This document shows, one piece after another, positions 1 through 7,495 of a stretch of 12,875 bases of DNA; the stretch's first letter is position 1, and each line of letters opens with the position of its first letter. Location of the stretch: contig MU069768.1 in the NCBI GenBank assembly GCA_002284615.2, positions 290,503 to 303,377 of the forward strand. The letters are read 5' to 3'. Position numbers and translations under genes: made by a program. The stretch is from Dunaliella salina (taxonomy: Eukaryota > Chlorophyta > Chlorophyceae > Chlamydomonadales > Dunaliellaceae). The notes beneath the pieces were generated by a model that ran no database searches, was not told where the DNA came from, and worked only from the letters and a program-made list of their open reading frames with translations.

Positions 1-744
1 TTCAGTTCTCATGTTGGAGATGATATGATTTTGGCAGCCTGAGAGCATGTGTAGTGCGCTGTCCAAATGATGGCAGCCTTGGAGGGGGCAAGATGGATCA
101 GTTGACTTTTTGAAACGCACTGCATGTTTTTGGTTNTAGAGGGTGCCCGTGCGGNACTGCAGGATGGTACGCTTCATGGGTACAGAAATGTTGGGCATAT
201 TTCTGAAGGTATTGCTGATTTTTTTATTTACTTGCAGTAAAAGGTTTTGATAATAAGAGTAGTAACCTGTTTTGGCATTGGCATATCCAAGCTTGTGTTT
301 AGAATGCATGTGGGATTTGGGAGCATCTTGGAGATTGGGGAGACAGGTGAGCTTGTGGGTGGTTGGTGGACCCGTAGATGTGCCTGCAGCATGTACTCTT
401 TCTTCCTTGGCTAACCAGAAAATAATTGTAAATGGATTTCCACCAGGACCTGCACCAGGGATCTCGGTGTCAGCCGCACAGTTCTGGGCTTGCTTCGCCT
501 GATGCTTTGCAAAAGCATCTGCACATTCATTTCCAGCGATGCCAGCATACGACTTCACTTTGTAAATTCGAATTTTGGTATGGAAGTTTCTAATGAGCGT
601 TGAAATCATTTTAAGGATGTCTCCTTGGATATGCCTCAGATGTCTTTCAGGATAGAGAAGCTGTTTACGTATTTGATTGAAAGAGGTGAGGCTGTCTGAT
701 GCAATATATAAAGAAGCATTCAGACTGTCTGCCAGTGTGTGCTC
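1..744 (-). pseudogene. LINE-type pol C-terminal fragment: RNase H plus Cys/His finger
   Basis: The minus strand is open for 248 codons from 744 to the window edge. The stretch KVKSYAGIAGNECADAFAK (about 565-484) matches the last RNase H motif, with the Asp of GNECAD at 517-519. IASDSL carries the middle catalytic Asp at 694-696. Downstream, RTGTL then NQKHAVRFKKS leads into a finger with Cys at 88-90, Cys at 73-75, His at 49-51 and Cys at 34-36. This order (RNase H, then CCHC) is that of non-LTR retrotransposon pol proteins, where RNase H helps remove the RNA template during integration. The usual His of the KSHAG motif is Tyr here (547-549). A TAG lies at 745-747, and the coding-like frame fades just upstream, so the first RNase H strands, the reverse transcriptase and any endonuclease are absent. 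Two N bases (136, 155) fall inside codons. Family assignment is strong; activity is very unlikely. Confidence 0.88.
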
Positions 745-1114
745 CTATAAGCAGGCATTAAGCCTTTTGTTGTTCTGATTCATGAAATTATGGACCCCTT
801 GCACAGGTACTTCCCACCTTGGAAAAGGCGACCAAACCAAACAAAAGAGTCCAACTGTAACAATCTATCGAGACTGGACTTTTGGAGCAAACACTGATAT
901 CTTTGGGACCTTTAGCCAGGTGCAGCAGCGGGTTAATCAAGGAGGCGGTGCACATCATGTGGTGAGCGTGGCTTTCATTTCGCGCCGTTTGTTTGCGAGG
1001 GAGCTGGAGTATCATACATACATATACTGTGGGCGTTTCTGACATGCTACTCTTGAGAGTATTTCTGGTGATTTTAGAGATAATTTGTGTGATGCCGACA
1101 AGATTGCAGAGTAA
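745..1114. other. Unassigned stretch between two LINE pieces
   Basis: Overlapping open frames of 86 codons (plus, 782-1042) and 118 codons (minus, 788-1144) cross this stretch. Neither shows a motif I recognise. It may hold the decayed 5' part of either neighbouring LINE copy, since the minus frame just above 745 still reads LNACL before the TAG. No promoter or RNA gene is visible. Confidence 0.4.
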
Positions 1115-1670
1115 GATGCCGCACCTAATAACCACAGGTGGCATTTATGGGAATATCAAGTGACGACCGGGTTGTCAGGTTTCTCTTTTGTTGCTCTCTG
1201 CCCTCTTTGTGGTGCACCTGGCAGCACCTCCCATACCTTACTCAGATGCACTCACCCACAGAAAAACAGAAAGAGTATGAATTGCCACCATCAAGCACTC
1301 AGCATCTGAAGTGAAACAATAAGCAATGGAGACTTTCAATCATACATTGTCTCTATAGATGCATGCAATACAGAGAGGCTACTAGTATGCTCCCTGGAAA
1401 TGGAAAAAAAATCCTGGTAGTGTTCAACAAAATATTCCATATCCGCTGTTCCTGTCTGGACAGCCACCAAATACACAACTCAGTCGCCCTGATGACACTT
1501 TAGTTCCGCTCCTTGATGTCAGAGGCTCCATGCGTCACCTGCAGAATATGAATCCCAGATAGAAAAATACCATACTAAAATCTTGCTCTGTCATCAAAAC
1601 GGAACAAACCCTCCCCTGCATTGACTTAACACTAAGATACTTTCATGCTGTCAAGACCTTATAAAAGCCA
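1115..1670 (+). pseudogene. LINE-type pol 3' fragment: Cys/His finger and C-terminal tail
   Basis: One frame from 1115 reads WEYQVTTGLSGFS and then the finger CPLCGAPGSTSHTLLRC at 1199-1249, a Cys-x2-Cys-x8-His-x4-Cys pattern followed by THPQKN. It meets a TGA at 1307-1309 but resumes in the same frame with YIVSIDACNTERLL (1343-1384), a segment I associate with the C-terminal part of such LINE proteins. After a TAG at 1418-1420 the likeness moves to another frame at 1443-1562, reading LSRPDDTLVPLLDVRGS and ending in TAG at 1560-1562. Weak likeness continues in that frame to about 1670. With two stops and a frameshift it cannot be functional. It lies opposite in orientation to the 1-744 copy and has a different finger spacing, so it is probably another subfamily. 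No reverse transcriptase domain is present. Confidence 0.75.
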
Positions 1671-1859
1671 ACAGCACCAAACATGCCATTCATTTTCGCA
1701 ACCCAAGCAAGGGGGGTGTGGTGGGAGGACTACAAAGCGGTTGTAGAATTAGCCAAATTTGTGTCTGCATGCTTAAGATGCTGTGCCTGACTTTTTAGCA
1801 CTGCTTTCATTGTTTTTGCTTGAATTGGTCTGGTTGCAGGCCTCTATGTCTCCGCTCAG
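1671..1859 (+). other. Unassigned, with a short protein-like frame
   Basis: The plus frame at about 1700-1790 reads GVWWEDYKAVVELAKFVSA and stops at TGA. The aromatic and helical pattern looks protein-like and loosely recalls hAT-type transposase text, but it is too short to assign. Nothing else is recognised here. Confidence 0.2.
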
Positions 1860-2261
1860 CTGCCCTTGTAGGCGGATGGAGCAATGTAACCTTACCTACA
1901 GGGCGGGCCACAGGGGGGTTTGCTGCCTACAGAACAGTGAGGTGCGCAGCTGGACAAATGGCCAACGATATGCTGGATCCACATTAGCCGAGCTGCTCAT
2001 AGTTAGCCTTCATTGGTGGGACTCCCTATTAGTGCCATCGCTGACTATTGGGTCGCCTCTGTATTGCACGCTGGTAGTGTCTGGCGTAGATTTTCACTTA
2101 TAAACCTACCCAAATACACTGTCCGCAGCGTGGCCCATTTCTGTCTCCGAGTCCACACTCCGAAAGTTGGGCAAGCTTCCTGGGATGACAGTACTTTTCC
2201 TATCTGTGACTGTGTTATTTTCAAGTGTACTCACCCCCACGTCTGCTTCTCTCTGGCGTAG
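1860..2261 (+). pseudogene. Possible decayed RNase H-like retroelement fragment
   Basis: Across three plus frames one can follow GGFAAYR (about 1916-1936), NGQRYAGSTLAELL (about 1958-1999) and VGLPISAIADYW (about 2014-2050). This recalls the RNase H series of a glycine-rich strand, an AELLA helix and a D-containing strand. The last frame continues with TVRSVAHFCLRVHTPK and FPICDCVIFKCTHPH (about 2199-2243), which may be a shortened Cys/His finger. At least two frameshifts are needed. Each match is short, so this is tentative. The minus strand of 1900-2000 is also open, ending in a GTAAGG-like donor, which is a competing reading. Confidence 0.25.
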
Positions 2262-2340
2262 AATTGCTTCCCCGCTCTCTGGCCTCTCCTCCCTCTCTCT
2301 CAACTATCTGTAAGTTGCTCCACACTTGATTGCCACTCAC
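2262..2340. other. Pyrimidine-rich stretch
   Basis: The plus strand is rich in CT, for example CTCTCTGGCCTCTCCTCC. If the minus-strand exon at 2341-2722 is real, this is the start of its downstream intron. No other feature is seen. Confidence 0.3.
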
Positions 2341-2722
2341 CATGCCCTTTGTATGTCTTCCATAAATCCATACTTTTGTCAAGGGTTCTTCCCTTAATGC
2401 GCGTGGCTTCTGGCTTGCGTAGACTCTTCTTTTTCTTTTTCTTTTCATACAACGACAAGCTGTATTCATTTTCACATGAACTCCTCTTTTGCGAACTGCA
2501 GTCAGTCGCTTTGACCGGAGGCCTCCTTTCTTCTGCAACCACCTTCTTCATGATTCTTTCTCCTCTTGGTAGAGGGGATACATGGTGCATCGGCCTTACA
2601 TTTTGCCTTTCCCTTGGATGACGTGGGATGCTTTCACTGCAACATTTTTCTTCTCTCCTCTTTTGATCCTTCATTTGTTCCTTGCCTTTAACATACAATT
2701 CCCGATTCTTTGCTAAGAAAAT
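2341..2722 (-). CDS. Candidate exon: lysine/arginine-rich protein, unknown
   Basis: On the minus strand a frame stays open from a possible acceptor (CCTACAAG, ending at 2723) to a donor reading GCATG then GTGAGT at 2340, the consensus-like end of an exon. An alternative acceptor, TTTTCTTAG, would start it at 2712. The roughly 127 residues are highly charged, with REEK, EKKKKKKSLRKP (a nuclear-localisation-like basic run) and MDLWKTYKG near the end. The exon would start in phase 0 and leave one base over. No domain is recognised. Against it, part of the stretch (2565-2680) belongs to a dispersed repeat with a copy just downstream of a LINE stop codon at 7495, so the frame could be an antisense reading of repeat DNA. 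Confidence 0.35.
2565..2680 (+). repeat. Dispersed repeat, copy 1
   Basis: The sequence running GAGGGGATACATGGTGCATC, then GATGACGTGGGATGCTTTCA, then a CT/TTTTC-rich end aligns along its length with 7520-7625 on the same strand, by eye at roughly 70 percent with small gaps. Because the 7520 copy follows a LINE stop codon, I infer a piece of LINE 3' UTR. It overlaps the candidate minus-strand exon. Confidence 0.6.
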
Positions 2723-2734
2723 CTTGTAGGTTAC

Positions 2735-2959
2735 TCATGCCAGCAAAGAAAATAAAATGAAAGTTATGTCGGCAGAGAAAGCAAGAGCAATCTCGGTTGC
2801 ATTGCTCTCCCAGTCTGCAAAGAGAGAGGCGCCAAAAAAAGCATGCACAAGATTGACACCAAAGGTGTACCGCTTGTGCTCAGCGTTTGCAACATGAGAC
2901 AGGCATCCGAAACACACACCAATTCTTTTCAAGCGTATTGCGCCTTGGAGCTGATTCAA
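2735..2959 (-). other. Open frame, unassigned
   Basis: The minus frame is open for 74 codons, containing RIGVCFGCLSHVANAEHK and a hydrophobic end, ITFILFSLLA, then TGA. It is in the same frame as the lysine-rich stretch at 2341-2722, separated by that stop. Composition is protein-like, but no family is recognised and no strong acceptor precedes it. It may be chance or a decayed exon. Confidence 0.15.
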
Positions 2960-3232
2960 CTCACTGCCTCAATGTACCCTAAGGCACGCCATACCCTGGT
3001 AAGTAAGAACAGTCTCCACAAACATCTGCCTTTCTGCTTTTCATGTACTGACAAAATGCTCTCTTCTGCAGATCCACTCCCAGATTACGAGTGTCAGCAA
3101 AACCCTCCAGCGTGCACCCAGCGTGCACCCTCCTCTTGGAAAATCACATGCTGATCTTCGACAGTCACTCACACCTGTAAGAGCATAGTTCAGCAGAAAC
3201 TCCCGGCTCCTGCTCTGCTCACTTCTAGAAAG
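2960..3232. other. Unassigned stretch
   Basis: A short tandem CAGCGTGCACCC occurs twice near 3109-3131. Acceptor-like signals appear on the minus strand, such as CTCTTACAG just above 3170, but no open exon follows. If the exon ending at 3233 is terminal, this would hold its 3' UTR. No polyadenylation signal was identified with confidence. Confidence 0.3.
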
Positions 3233-3328
3233 TCAATTTCCTGCAGATTCTTCCAGCTTTTGTTTTGCCAGCTTCACCCAATCTGCCTTGGTCGCTTTCT
3301 TGCCTTCCTTCATGTCCATTTCAAAAAC
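3233..3328 (-). CDS. Candidate terminal exon: 31 codons, charged helix
   Basis: On the minus strand the acceptor TGTCTGCCTTGCAG ends at 3329 and is followed in phase 0 by VFEMDMKEGKKATKADWVKL, then AKQKLEESAGN and a TGA at 3233-3235. The pattern (alternating charged and hydrophobic residues, one Trp, no low complexity) is that of a real coding helix rather than random sequence. No family is recognised. A compatible phase 0 exon on the same strand lies at 5621-5671; joining them would need an intron of about 2.3 kb filled with repeats, which is a hypothesis. It could also be a remnant of a decayed gene. Confidence 0.45.
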   Translation of the reverse strand, partial: VFEMDMKEGKKATKADWVKLAKQKLEESAGN

Positions 3329-3394
3329 CTGCAAGGCAGACAACCAGCATGTGACATGAATCACAACAAATATGCATTGCGCTTTGCACATTAC

Positions 3395-3895
3395 TGGTAC
3401 ATGTTAGGCCAAGACTCTCGTCTGCAACTGACAGCAGGCAATTTTACACTTTTGATGTGTTGCTGCTTCAGCCGACATCTTGAAGCGCACTGTTCTAACC
3501 CTCTTAGCAAGGGAGCTTCACGATATATGCGACAGTAAGTAAGTCAAGGTGCTATGATCACTCTGCGTACAATTCTCGGGGGCGTGGGTGGAACTATTTA
3601 CACTGCCCTAACCATTGATCAATTCAAACAAATAGGGATAGATCAGGAGGGTAGCAAAAATTTTCCAAGGATGGCACGTGTAAATTTTGGGGGGTTAAGG
3701 TGGACCCCTCTCACCCCCCCTTCCCTTCCCCCCACCCCCCTTCCAGTGCCCCAATCCGGACAACAAGGGTGCCAATCTGCTCCTCTTTTCAAGTAGCTAT
3801 CAACCTGCAAGCAGCTATCAATCAACCTGCATACTCCACGCAATGAAATGTTGATGCAAGTAGCTATCAACCTGACACGCAGCAGAGTTGTGGGT
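3395..3895 (+). pseudogene. LINE-type pol C-terminal tail, frameshifted
   Basis: The clearest part is ITLRTILGGVGGTIYTAL followed by TIDQFKQIGID at about 3557-3645, a segment (TILLGVGGTIY, then a Leu-Gly-Leu-Asp-like motif) that I associate with the extreme C-terminus of the same LINE family. Just upstream, in a different frame, RTVLTLLARELHDI (about 3486-3527) fits the preceding helix, and QDSRLQLTA (about 3410-3440) may be the earlier conserved block. After 3650 the likeness is interrupted by a G/C-rich stretch, then a short LHAMKC-like piece near 3836-3855 may resume the tail. Several frameshifts and stops make it non-functional. It is on the plus strand like the 1115 and 7264 copies. Confidence 0.65.
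3790..3874 (+). repeat. Short direct repeats inside a LINE tail
   Basis: The 18-base word CAAGTAGCTATCAACCTG occurs at 3790-3807 and exactly again at 3857-3874. A 22-base variant with a CAAT insertion lies between them at 3808-3829. The first two are in direct tandem, suggesting local slippage or duplication. Confidence 0.8.
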
Positions 3896-3942
3896 CAAAA
3901 ACTGAGGAGCGGACGCCCATGCATACCTGCCCTACCACGTAC

Positions 3943-4018
3943 CCAGAACTGGCACGTGAGTCCACAAATTGCCCTCCTGATTTCAGCAAGCAAAACCACA
4001 TCATACATTGTCACTATC
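3943..4018 (-). CDS. Candidate small internal exon, unknown product
   Basis: On the minus strand an acceptor CCAAACTCCCAG ends at 4019 and a donor GTACGT starts at 3942, enclosing 76 bases. Read from the second base they encode IVTMYDVVLLAEIRRAICG and then LTCQFW without a stop. The splice sites are acceptable and the residues protein-like, but the same frame stays open on both sides (3895-4140), so the boundaries are not proven. No family is recognised. It starts just past the end of the third LINE tail. Confidence 0.22.
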
Positions 4019-4156
4019 CTGGGAGTTTGGATTGATTTGCTGCATATTTGCTTCCACACCCCTTGCTGCTCAGACTCTCTCGCGCTTGGCACTAACTCCC
4101 AGCCATGCACACGGACCCCCCCCTTTAACTCAATTTGCACAAAGCGGGTGCCATTC

Positions 4157-4190
4157 GACAGCTCTCAAGCTCAGGAATCCAACGATATAT
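4157..4190 (+). repeat. Direct repeat, left of poly-C
   Basis: GACAGCTCTCAAGCTCAGGA continues to a GATATAT end. It matches 4285-4317 in order and orientation (GATAGCTCTTGAGCTCAAGA, ATTCC, ATATAT) with several substitutions. The two copies bracket the poly-C run. Confidence 0.7.
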
Positions 4191-4210
4191 TCAAAATTCT
4201 GTAGAAGTGG

Positions 4211-4213
<3 letters not shown>

Positions 4214-4269
<56 letters not shown>
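4214..4269 (+). repeat. Poly-C homopolymer, 56 bases
   Basis: This is an uninterrupted run of C between GTGGCTG and GGATATATATC. True length is uncertain because such runs sequence poorly. The G-rich complement could form quadruplex structures. Any proline-rich frame through it is only homopolymer. Confidence 0.95.
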
Positions 4270-4271
<2 letters not shown>

Positions 4272-4284
4272 ATATATATCAATT

Positions 4285-4317
4285 GATAGCTCTTGAGCTC
4301 AAGATTCCAAATATATA
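4285..4317 (+). repeat. Direct repeat, right of poly-C
   Basis: This is the right-hand partner of 4157-4190. It contains AGCTCTTGAGCTCAAGATTC, itself including a GAGCTC palindrome. Confidence 0.7.
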
Positions 4318-4474
4318 GTTTTTAATAGGATTGACACTTGCCGTCCAAAAATTACAGGAACGAGACCTTCCTGAGATCCACAACAATCTAACAAACTTGT
4401 GCAACAGCTCCCATCCTGTACAATTAGCGCAGAAATTCACCTGAACCGGAGGTGCCGTACAAAACAAAAAATAC
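4318..4474. other. Unassigned stretch
   Basis: No gene, repeat or RNA structure stands out. A 62-codon minus frame crosses it without recognisable motifs. Confidence 0.3.
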
Positions 4475-4477
4475 TCA

Positions 4478-4630
4478 ACCCTTGCGCTTTAAGTTGTCAG
4501 AAGCTTGCAAGACCACATCCACTTCCCTCTCATCTTCTGGTGAGGTAGACTTACAACTCTTCGAGCTAAAGTGTCTCCCTTTCCTTAATCGACATAGGAA
4601 ATATTGACTGCTACGCAGTTCTTTTTCTTT
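4478..4630 (-). CDS. Candidate exon remnant: charged 51-codon frame
   Basis: Between TGA at 4631-4633 and TGA at 4475-4477 the minus strand is open for 51 codons and ends SPEDEREVDVVLQASDNLKR then KG. The acidic-then-basic makeup is like a nuclear or regulatory protein tail. No ATG or strong acceptor opens it. A GTAAGT donor also sits inside (near 4549), so an exon might instead end there. No family is recognised. Confidence 0.2.
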
Positions 4631-4633
4631 TCA

Positions 4634-4781
4634 GGCACATTCTTCACTAACCTTTTTCAAATTTCACGCTTGTGCCAATGCCTGGAGGTACACAGAGACC
4701 TAAGATGCTCAACACCTGTTGAGCTGCTGCCCATATCAGGTGGAGAGGAGGGCTGCTGATACAGCAAACAAGAAAGTACAT
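4634..4781. other. Unassigned stretch
   Basis: No supported feature. The palindrome-like CTCAACACCTGTTGAG at 4708-4723 is a small potential hairpin. Confidence 0.3.
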
Positions 4782-5110
4782 CTAAAATGTGCCCTCAACG
4801 CTCTGCAAACTTGGGCGTTTTTTTGACAGGCAAGTGCACAGCCTAGGAAAGACTGTGCATGTCGACTTGACTGAGTGTATCGAGTGATGGAATGCAGCTT
4901 TGGCAACAGGGGCGACAGCTTGGGCTTTTCTATGCTGTGCTACTGGAGGCACTGTACGCAGCAGCTGCGCATCTAAAGCGGCTCTGCAGCAAGCGCTTGC
5001 CGAGCTTTCTTTTCTGGAAAGCAACGAGGTTTCGGCAAATACTGCGGTGCTGCAGATGCGTGCCCACTTGGCCCCCGCCCAGTAGCATCAGGACGGCATT
5101 TTCCTGGGGT
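4782..5110. other. GC-richer block open on both strands
   Basis: This block looks richer in G and C than its surroundings. A plus frame from a TGA at 4885 to TAG near 5083 reads ATGATAWAFLCCATGGTV, then SKAALQQALAELSFLESNEV. On the minus strand 4782-5024 is open for 80 codons ending SLQSVEGTF. The alanine-rich plus frame has a helix-like pattern and is my preferred one if either is coded. No start context, splice pair or family was established, so I do not call a gene. Confidence 0.25.
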
Positions 5111-5149
5111 AAAGGCCCAAGCAATCAGTGCTTGCAGGGAGCACATTAT

Positions 5150-5150
<1 letters not shown>

Positions 5151-5244
<94 letters not shown>
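5151..5244 (+). repeat. (CG)4(CA)~43 microsatellite
   Basis: Four CG units pass directly into about 43 CA units. Alternating purine-pyrimidine sequence of this length favours Z-DNA. Long His/Thr frames through it are artefacts. Confidence 0.97.
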
Positions 5245-5247
<3 letters not shown>

Positions 5248-5545
5248 GTACAGTGTGGTAAACGTTCAGCGCATAAGCTCTTTAAAATGGAGAGCCCTGG
5301 GGCGGCCTGGAGGCGCTGGGAGAAAAAACAAGTCAAAAACCGGTTTGGGGGGAGCTGCGCATCCAACCACCAGAGTTTGTGGGCAGCCCCCCACCCCCCA
5401 TCCCTCCCTGCACAAACACAGGATCTACAGCACCAAAACCATCAGGGCGCATGGCCCCCCCTCCCATTCCCTCGTCCCTCCACACAGCAAACATAGCCTG
5501 GCAGGTGGGAGCATTGCAGCTCTGATATCTAAAATTCCTGTGCGC
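5245..5545. other. Unassigned, with C-rich runs
   Basis: The plus strand carries several C-runs at 5386-5410 and 5454-5470. No motif, splice pair or RNA gene is supported. If the exons at 5621-5671 and 3233-3328 are joined, this lies in their intron. Confidence 0.3.
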
Positions 5546-5617
5546 ATAGAAAGAAAAGAAGGACAGAAAAACAACGCAGGCCGACAGACTCTCCCTACAT
5601 CAATTAAGGGCAGTGCT
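5546..5617 (-). repeat. Dispersed repeat, copy 3 (inverted)
   Basis: The reverse complement reads TTGATGTAGGGAGAGTCTGT, then GCCTGCGTTGTTTTTCTGTC. It lines up with 7566-7620 (TTGATGTGGGGAGTGTTTCA, then GCCTGCGTAGTTTTTC). It is the same family as copies at 2565 and 7520 but on the other strand and shorter. Confidence 0.6.
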
Positions 5618-5620
5618 CAC

Positions 5621-5671
5621 CTCCTCTTCTGCCTTGGCCTCAGTGGTCAGCCAGTCCTTAATTTGGGGTAT
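5621..5671 (-). CDS. Candidate 17-codon internal exon
   Basis: On the minus strand the acceptor TTTTCCTACCTGCAG and the donor GTGAGC enclose exactly 51 bases, phase 0 at both ends, encoding IPQIKDWLTTEAKAEEE. Both splice sites fit consensus well and the peptide is strongly protein-like and hydrophilic. The next good minus-strand exon in the same phase is 3233-3328. No upstream exon was found with confidence, so gene identity is unknown. The adjoining downstream sequence belongs to a dispersed repeat, which would then be intronic. Confidence 0.42.
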
Positions 5672-5751
5672 CTGCAGGTAGGAAAAGGGTAAATCCGAAA
5701 GAACATGGATCAGATACAATCATAGAAAGACTGCTGGCCTGGGTGGTCATT

Positions 5752-5800
5752 CATATACAGATCACAGGTCACATACAGATCACAGATCACAGGTCACAGG
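5752..5800 (+). repeat. Short tandem repeat, 18-bp unit
   Basis: CATATACAGATCACAGGT is followed directly by CACATACAGATCACAGAT and then by two truncated CACAGG pieces. This is a local slippage-type minisatellite. Confidence 0.85.
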
Positions 5801-6310
5801 GAAAAAGCCCTCCACCAGAAGCTCCATTCAAAATGGATTACCGCTAGCCCCAAGTACTTGCAGATACAGGCTACAGGTTACAGAGACAGGAGGTCTAGCC
5901 AAAATGACTGGCTTTTACCCTGCCCTTGAGAACATGAAGTTCATGGAAGGAGGAATGTACAAGATATAGGAAGGAAGAAGCGGCTGGGCTCAAGCTTTCA
6001 GGGGAAGTTGCCCTTAGAAAGTAAAGGCTGCTTTCAGCATCCGGAGATGTAGCTCTTGGAAAGCGACAACGGAACACCATAGTTAAGGCTCCATATTTTT
6101 GGGAAAAGTGGCTGGGTCCAATTTTTTGGACCAATCCCAGGTTAGCGTTTCCACTGCTCACATGCATTTGAACATTCTCACATACATTGAAACATTCTCC
6201 CTTTTTCTTTTTGCTTGCCCAGGGCTGCATGCCCCTGGAACCTGCCAGGATTTAGGGTTTAAGCCAGTATGCCAGAGGGGGGTTACCACCGTGTGGGACT
6301 TCGAGAGGCA
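5801..6310. other. Unassigned stretch
   Basis: A 111-codon minus frame (5895-6230) contains FPRATSPDAESSLYFLRATS, an internal RATSP duplication, but has no recognised family or clear splice sites. No RNA gene is seen. Confidence 0.3.
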
Positions 6311-6420
6311 ATATCTCAGAAACGTACGATAGTTCCAGCCTTTGCCTGATCAAAGGGCTTGTTTTAGGCTTTAAGTCCTAAAACTTTTGGTCCCTGAAAA
6401 CCCATAGGTTCCTGAGATAT
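6311..6420. repeat. Nested inverted repeats
   Basis: Outer arms ATATCTCAGAAAC (6311-6323) and GTTCCTGAGATAT (6408-6420) pair at 12 of 13 positions. Inside, GTTTTAGG (6361-6368) and CCTAAAAC (6377-6384) pair perfectly around an 8-base loop. The whole lies between the near-identical words GAGGGGGGTTACC (6276-6288) and GAGGAGGTTACC (6448-6459). It may be a small mobile-element relic or a structured RNA-coding piece; function unknown. Confidence 0.55.
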
Positions 6421-6742
6421 GGCCAGAAAAAATCTGGATGGATACTAGAGGAGGTTACCTGGGGCCTAAAATTGCCTGCTTTTAAAATGCTCCCAGCATA
6501 GCCCTCTGGTTACTGTCACCGTACAAACTGAGGTTCCTGTGGTAGTTTGTTTCACGAGCTTTCTCTAACAGTAGAATTTAAGGGTTTGATTAAGGAGCAC
6601 GTGCCTGGTCAGCCGCGGTTGAACCTTAGCATTTGACACTTTATCTCCAATCCTGACCACCCACTGCACCAAATTGGGTGATTTCTAGTGATTTGGAGTC
6701 CTTGTAATAGAAGGACATCATTGAAAAAATTGGGGTAAAAAC
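6421..6742. other. Unassigned stretch
   Basis: No supported gene or motif. The minus frame 6609-6935 lacks recognisable features. Confidence 0.3.
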
Positions 6743-7131
6743 AGGGTTGGGTCATTTGCCAGTTTGGCAAAATAAATCCGCCAATTATGCGAGAAAATTC
6801 GAGATTCGACGCATTATGCGAACACATTGTTGCCTGGCAGGTAAGGGGCTGGGAAGGGGGTAGCAACCACCCCCAACCACCCTGCTCCCCCTTGGCCTTC
6901 CTCTCCCTAACCTTGGTCGGTAATACAAGGTTCATTCAATTTTGTAAGTAAATTTCAGAAGGATGACCTCAAATGGGAGGGGGATGCATGGGGTTTTATA
7001 AATTAGGGGGGTTTCTGCCCCTTTCTTGCCAAGGAGCTTAAAATTGGACGAATTGCGATTTTAAAATGCATCAAAAATGCAAAAGAATGTGAATTCGCCA
7101 GTAATTTGAAATTGGTTAACGACCCAACCCT
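6743..7131. repeat. Imperfect long inverted repeat
   Basis: AGGGTTGGGTC at 6743-6753 and its exact reverse complement at 7121-7131 mark the ends. Inward, both arms share a weaker series of AT-rich words with TTCGC or ATGCG motifs, and then a TTGGCA, GGGGC, CCCCC order. The likeness beyond the 11-base ends is loose and judged by eye. It could be a decayed foldback-type element or two inverted copies of one repeat. Confidence 0.4.
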
Positions 7132-7263
7132 GGGTAGAAAGACCCAGTGGTTGGTGGGATATAGAATTTCAGCCATTCCCCTAAAGAAAATCCACAAATT
7201 CCAGCACAGGGGGTTCCAAAAAGAATTTTTGATCTCCTCCTTTCCTATTTTTGAATATGCAGG
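7132..7263. other. Unassigned stretch
   Basis: No supported feature. It is AT-richer than the surroundings and immediately precedes a LINE tail. Confidence 0.3.
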
Positions 7264-7495
7264 ATGTTAACATTATATATGGCGGTTATTACTACAAAAA
7301 AATTGGGAGTCAGAATTGGCCCCAACAGGCCCAGAAAACTTTAGGAGAGGCTGCAACAATAGTTACCCCCCTCTGCCAGTATGCTTGCAAACTTGCTTGC
7401 ACCAGACGAGCTCTGGAGAAGGCTTCTGTCAACTCAACTCTTATCGACAAGCTCAGGCACGGGCTACTGCCAGTAAACCTCCAGGTCCCCACTGA
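7264..7495 (+). pseudogene. LINE-type pol extreme C-terminus with stop codon
   Basis: The frame of 7251 reads IIYGGYYYKKIGSQ, then NWPQQAQKTLGEA and QYACKLACTRRALEKASVNS. This follows the order TIY, Leu-Gly-x-Asp-Pro-Gln-x-Ala-x-Lys and QYAxKLxxTRRALEK of the LINE tail. After about 7436 the likeness moves to another frame, NSYRQAQARATASKPPGPH, ending at TGA 7493-7495. I recall this Gln/Ala/Arg/Pro-rich ending as the terminus of the same family. One frameshift and the lack of anything upstream show a dead, 5'-truncated copy. It overlaps in content with the 3395-3895 tail, so the window holds two copies of the same tail. Confidence 0.7.

Noticed and set aside
4008..4286. Proline-rich C-terminal frame
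   Set aside because: The proline run is the poly-C homopolymer.
4892..5692. 266-codon plus-strand frame
   Set aside because: It exists because a CA microsatellite reads through as alternating Thr/His; the flanks show no family and no conserved motif.
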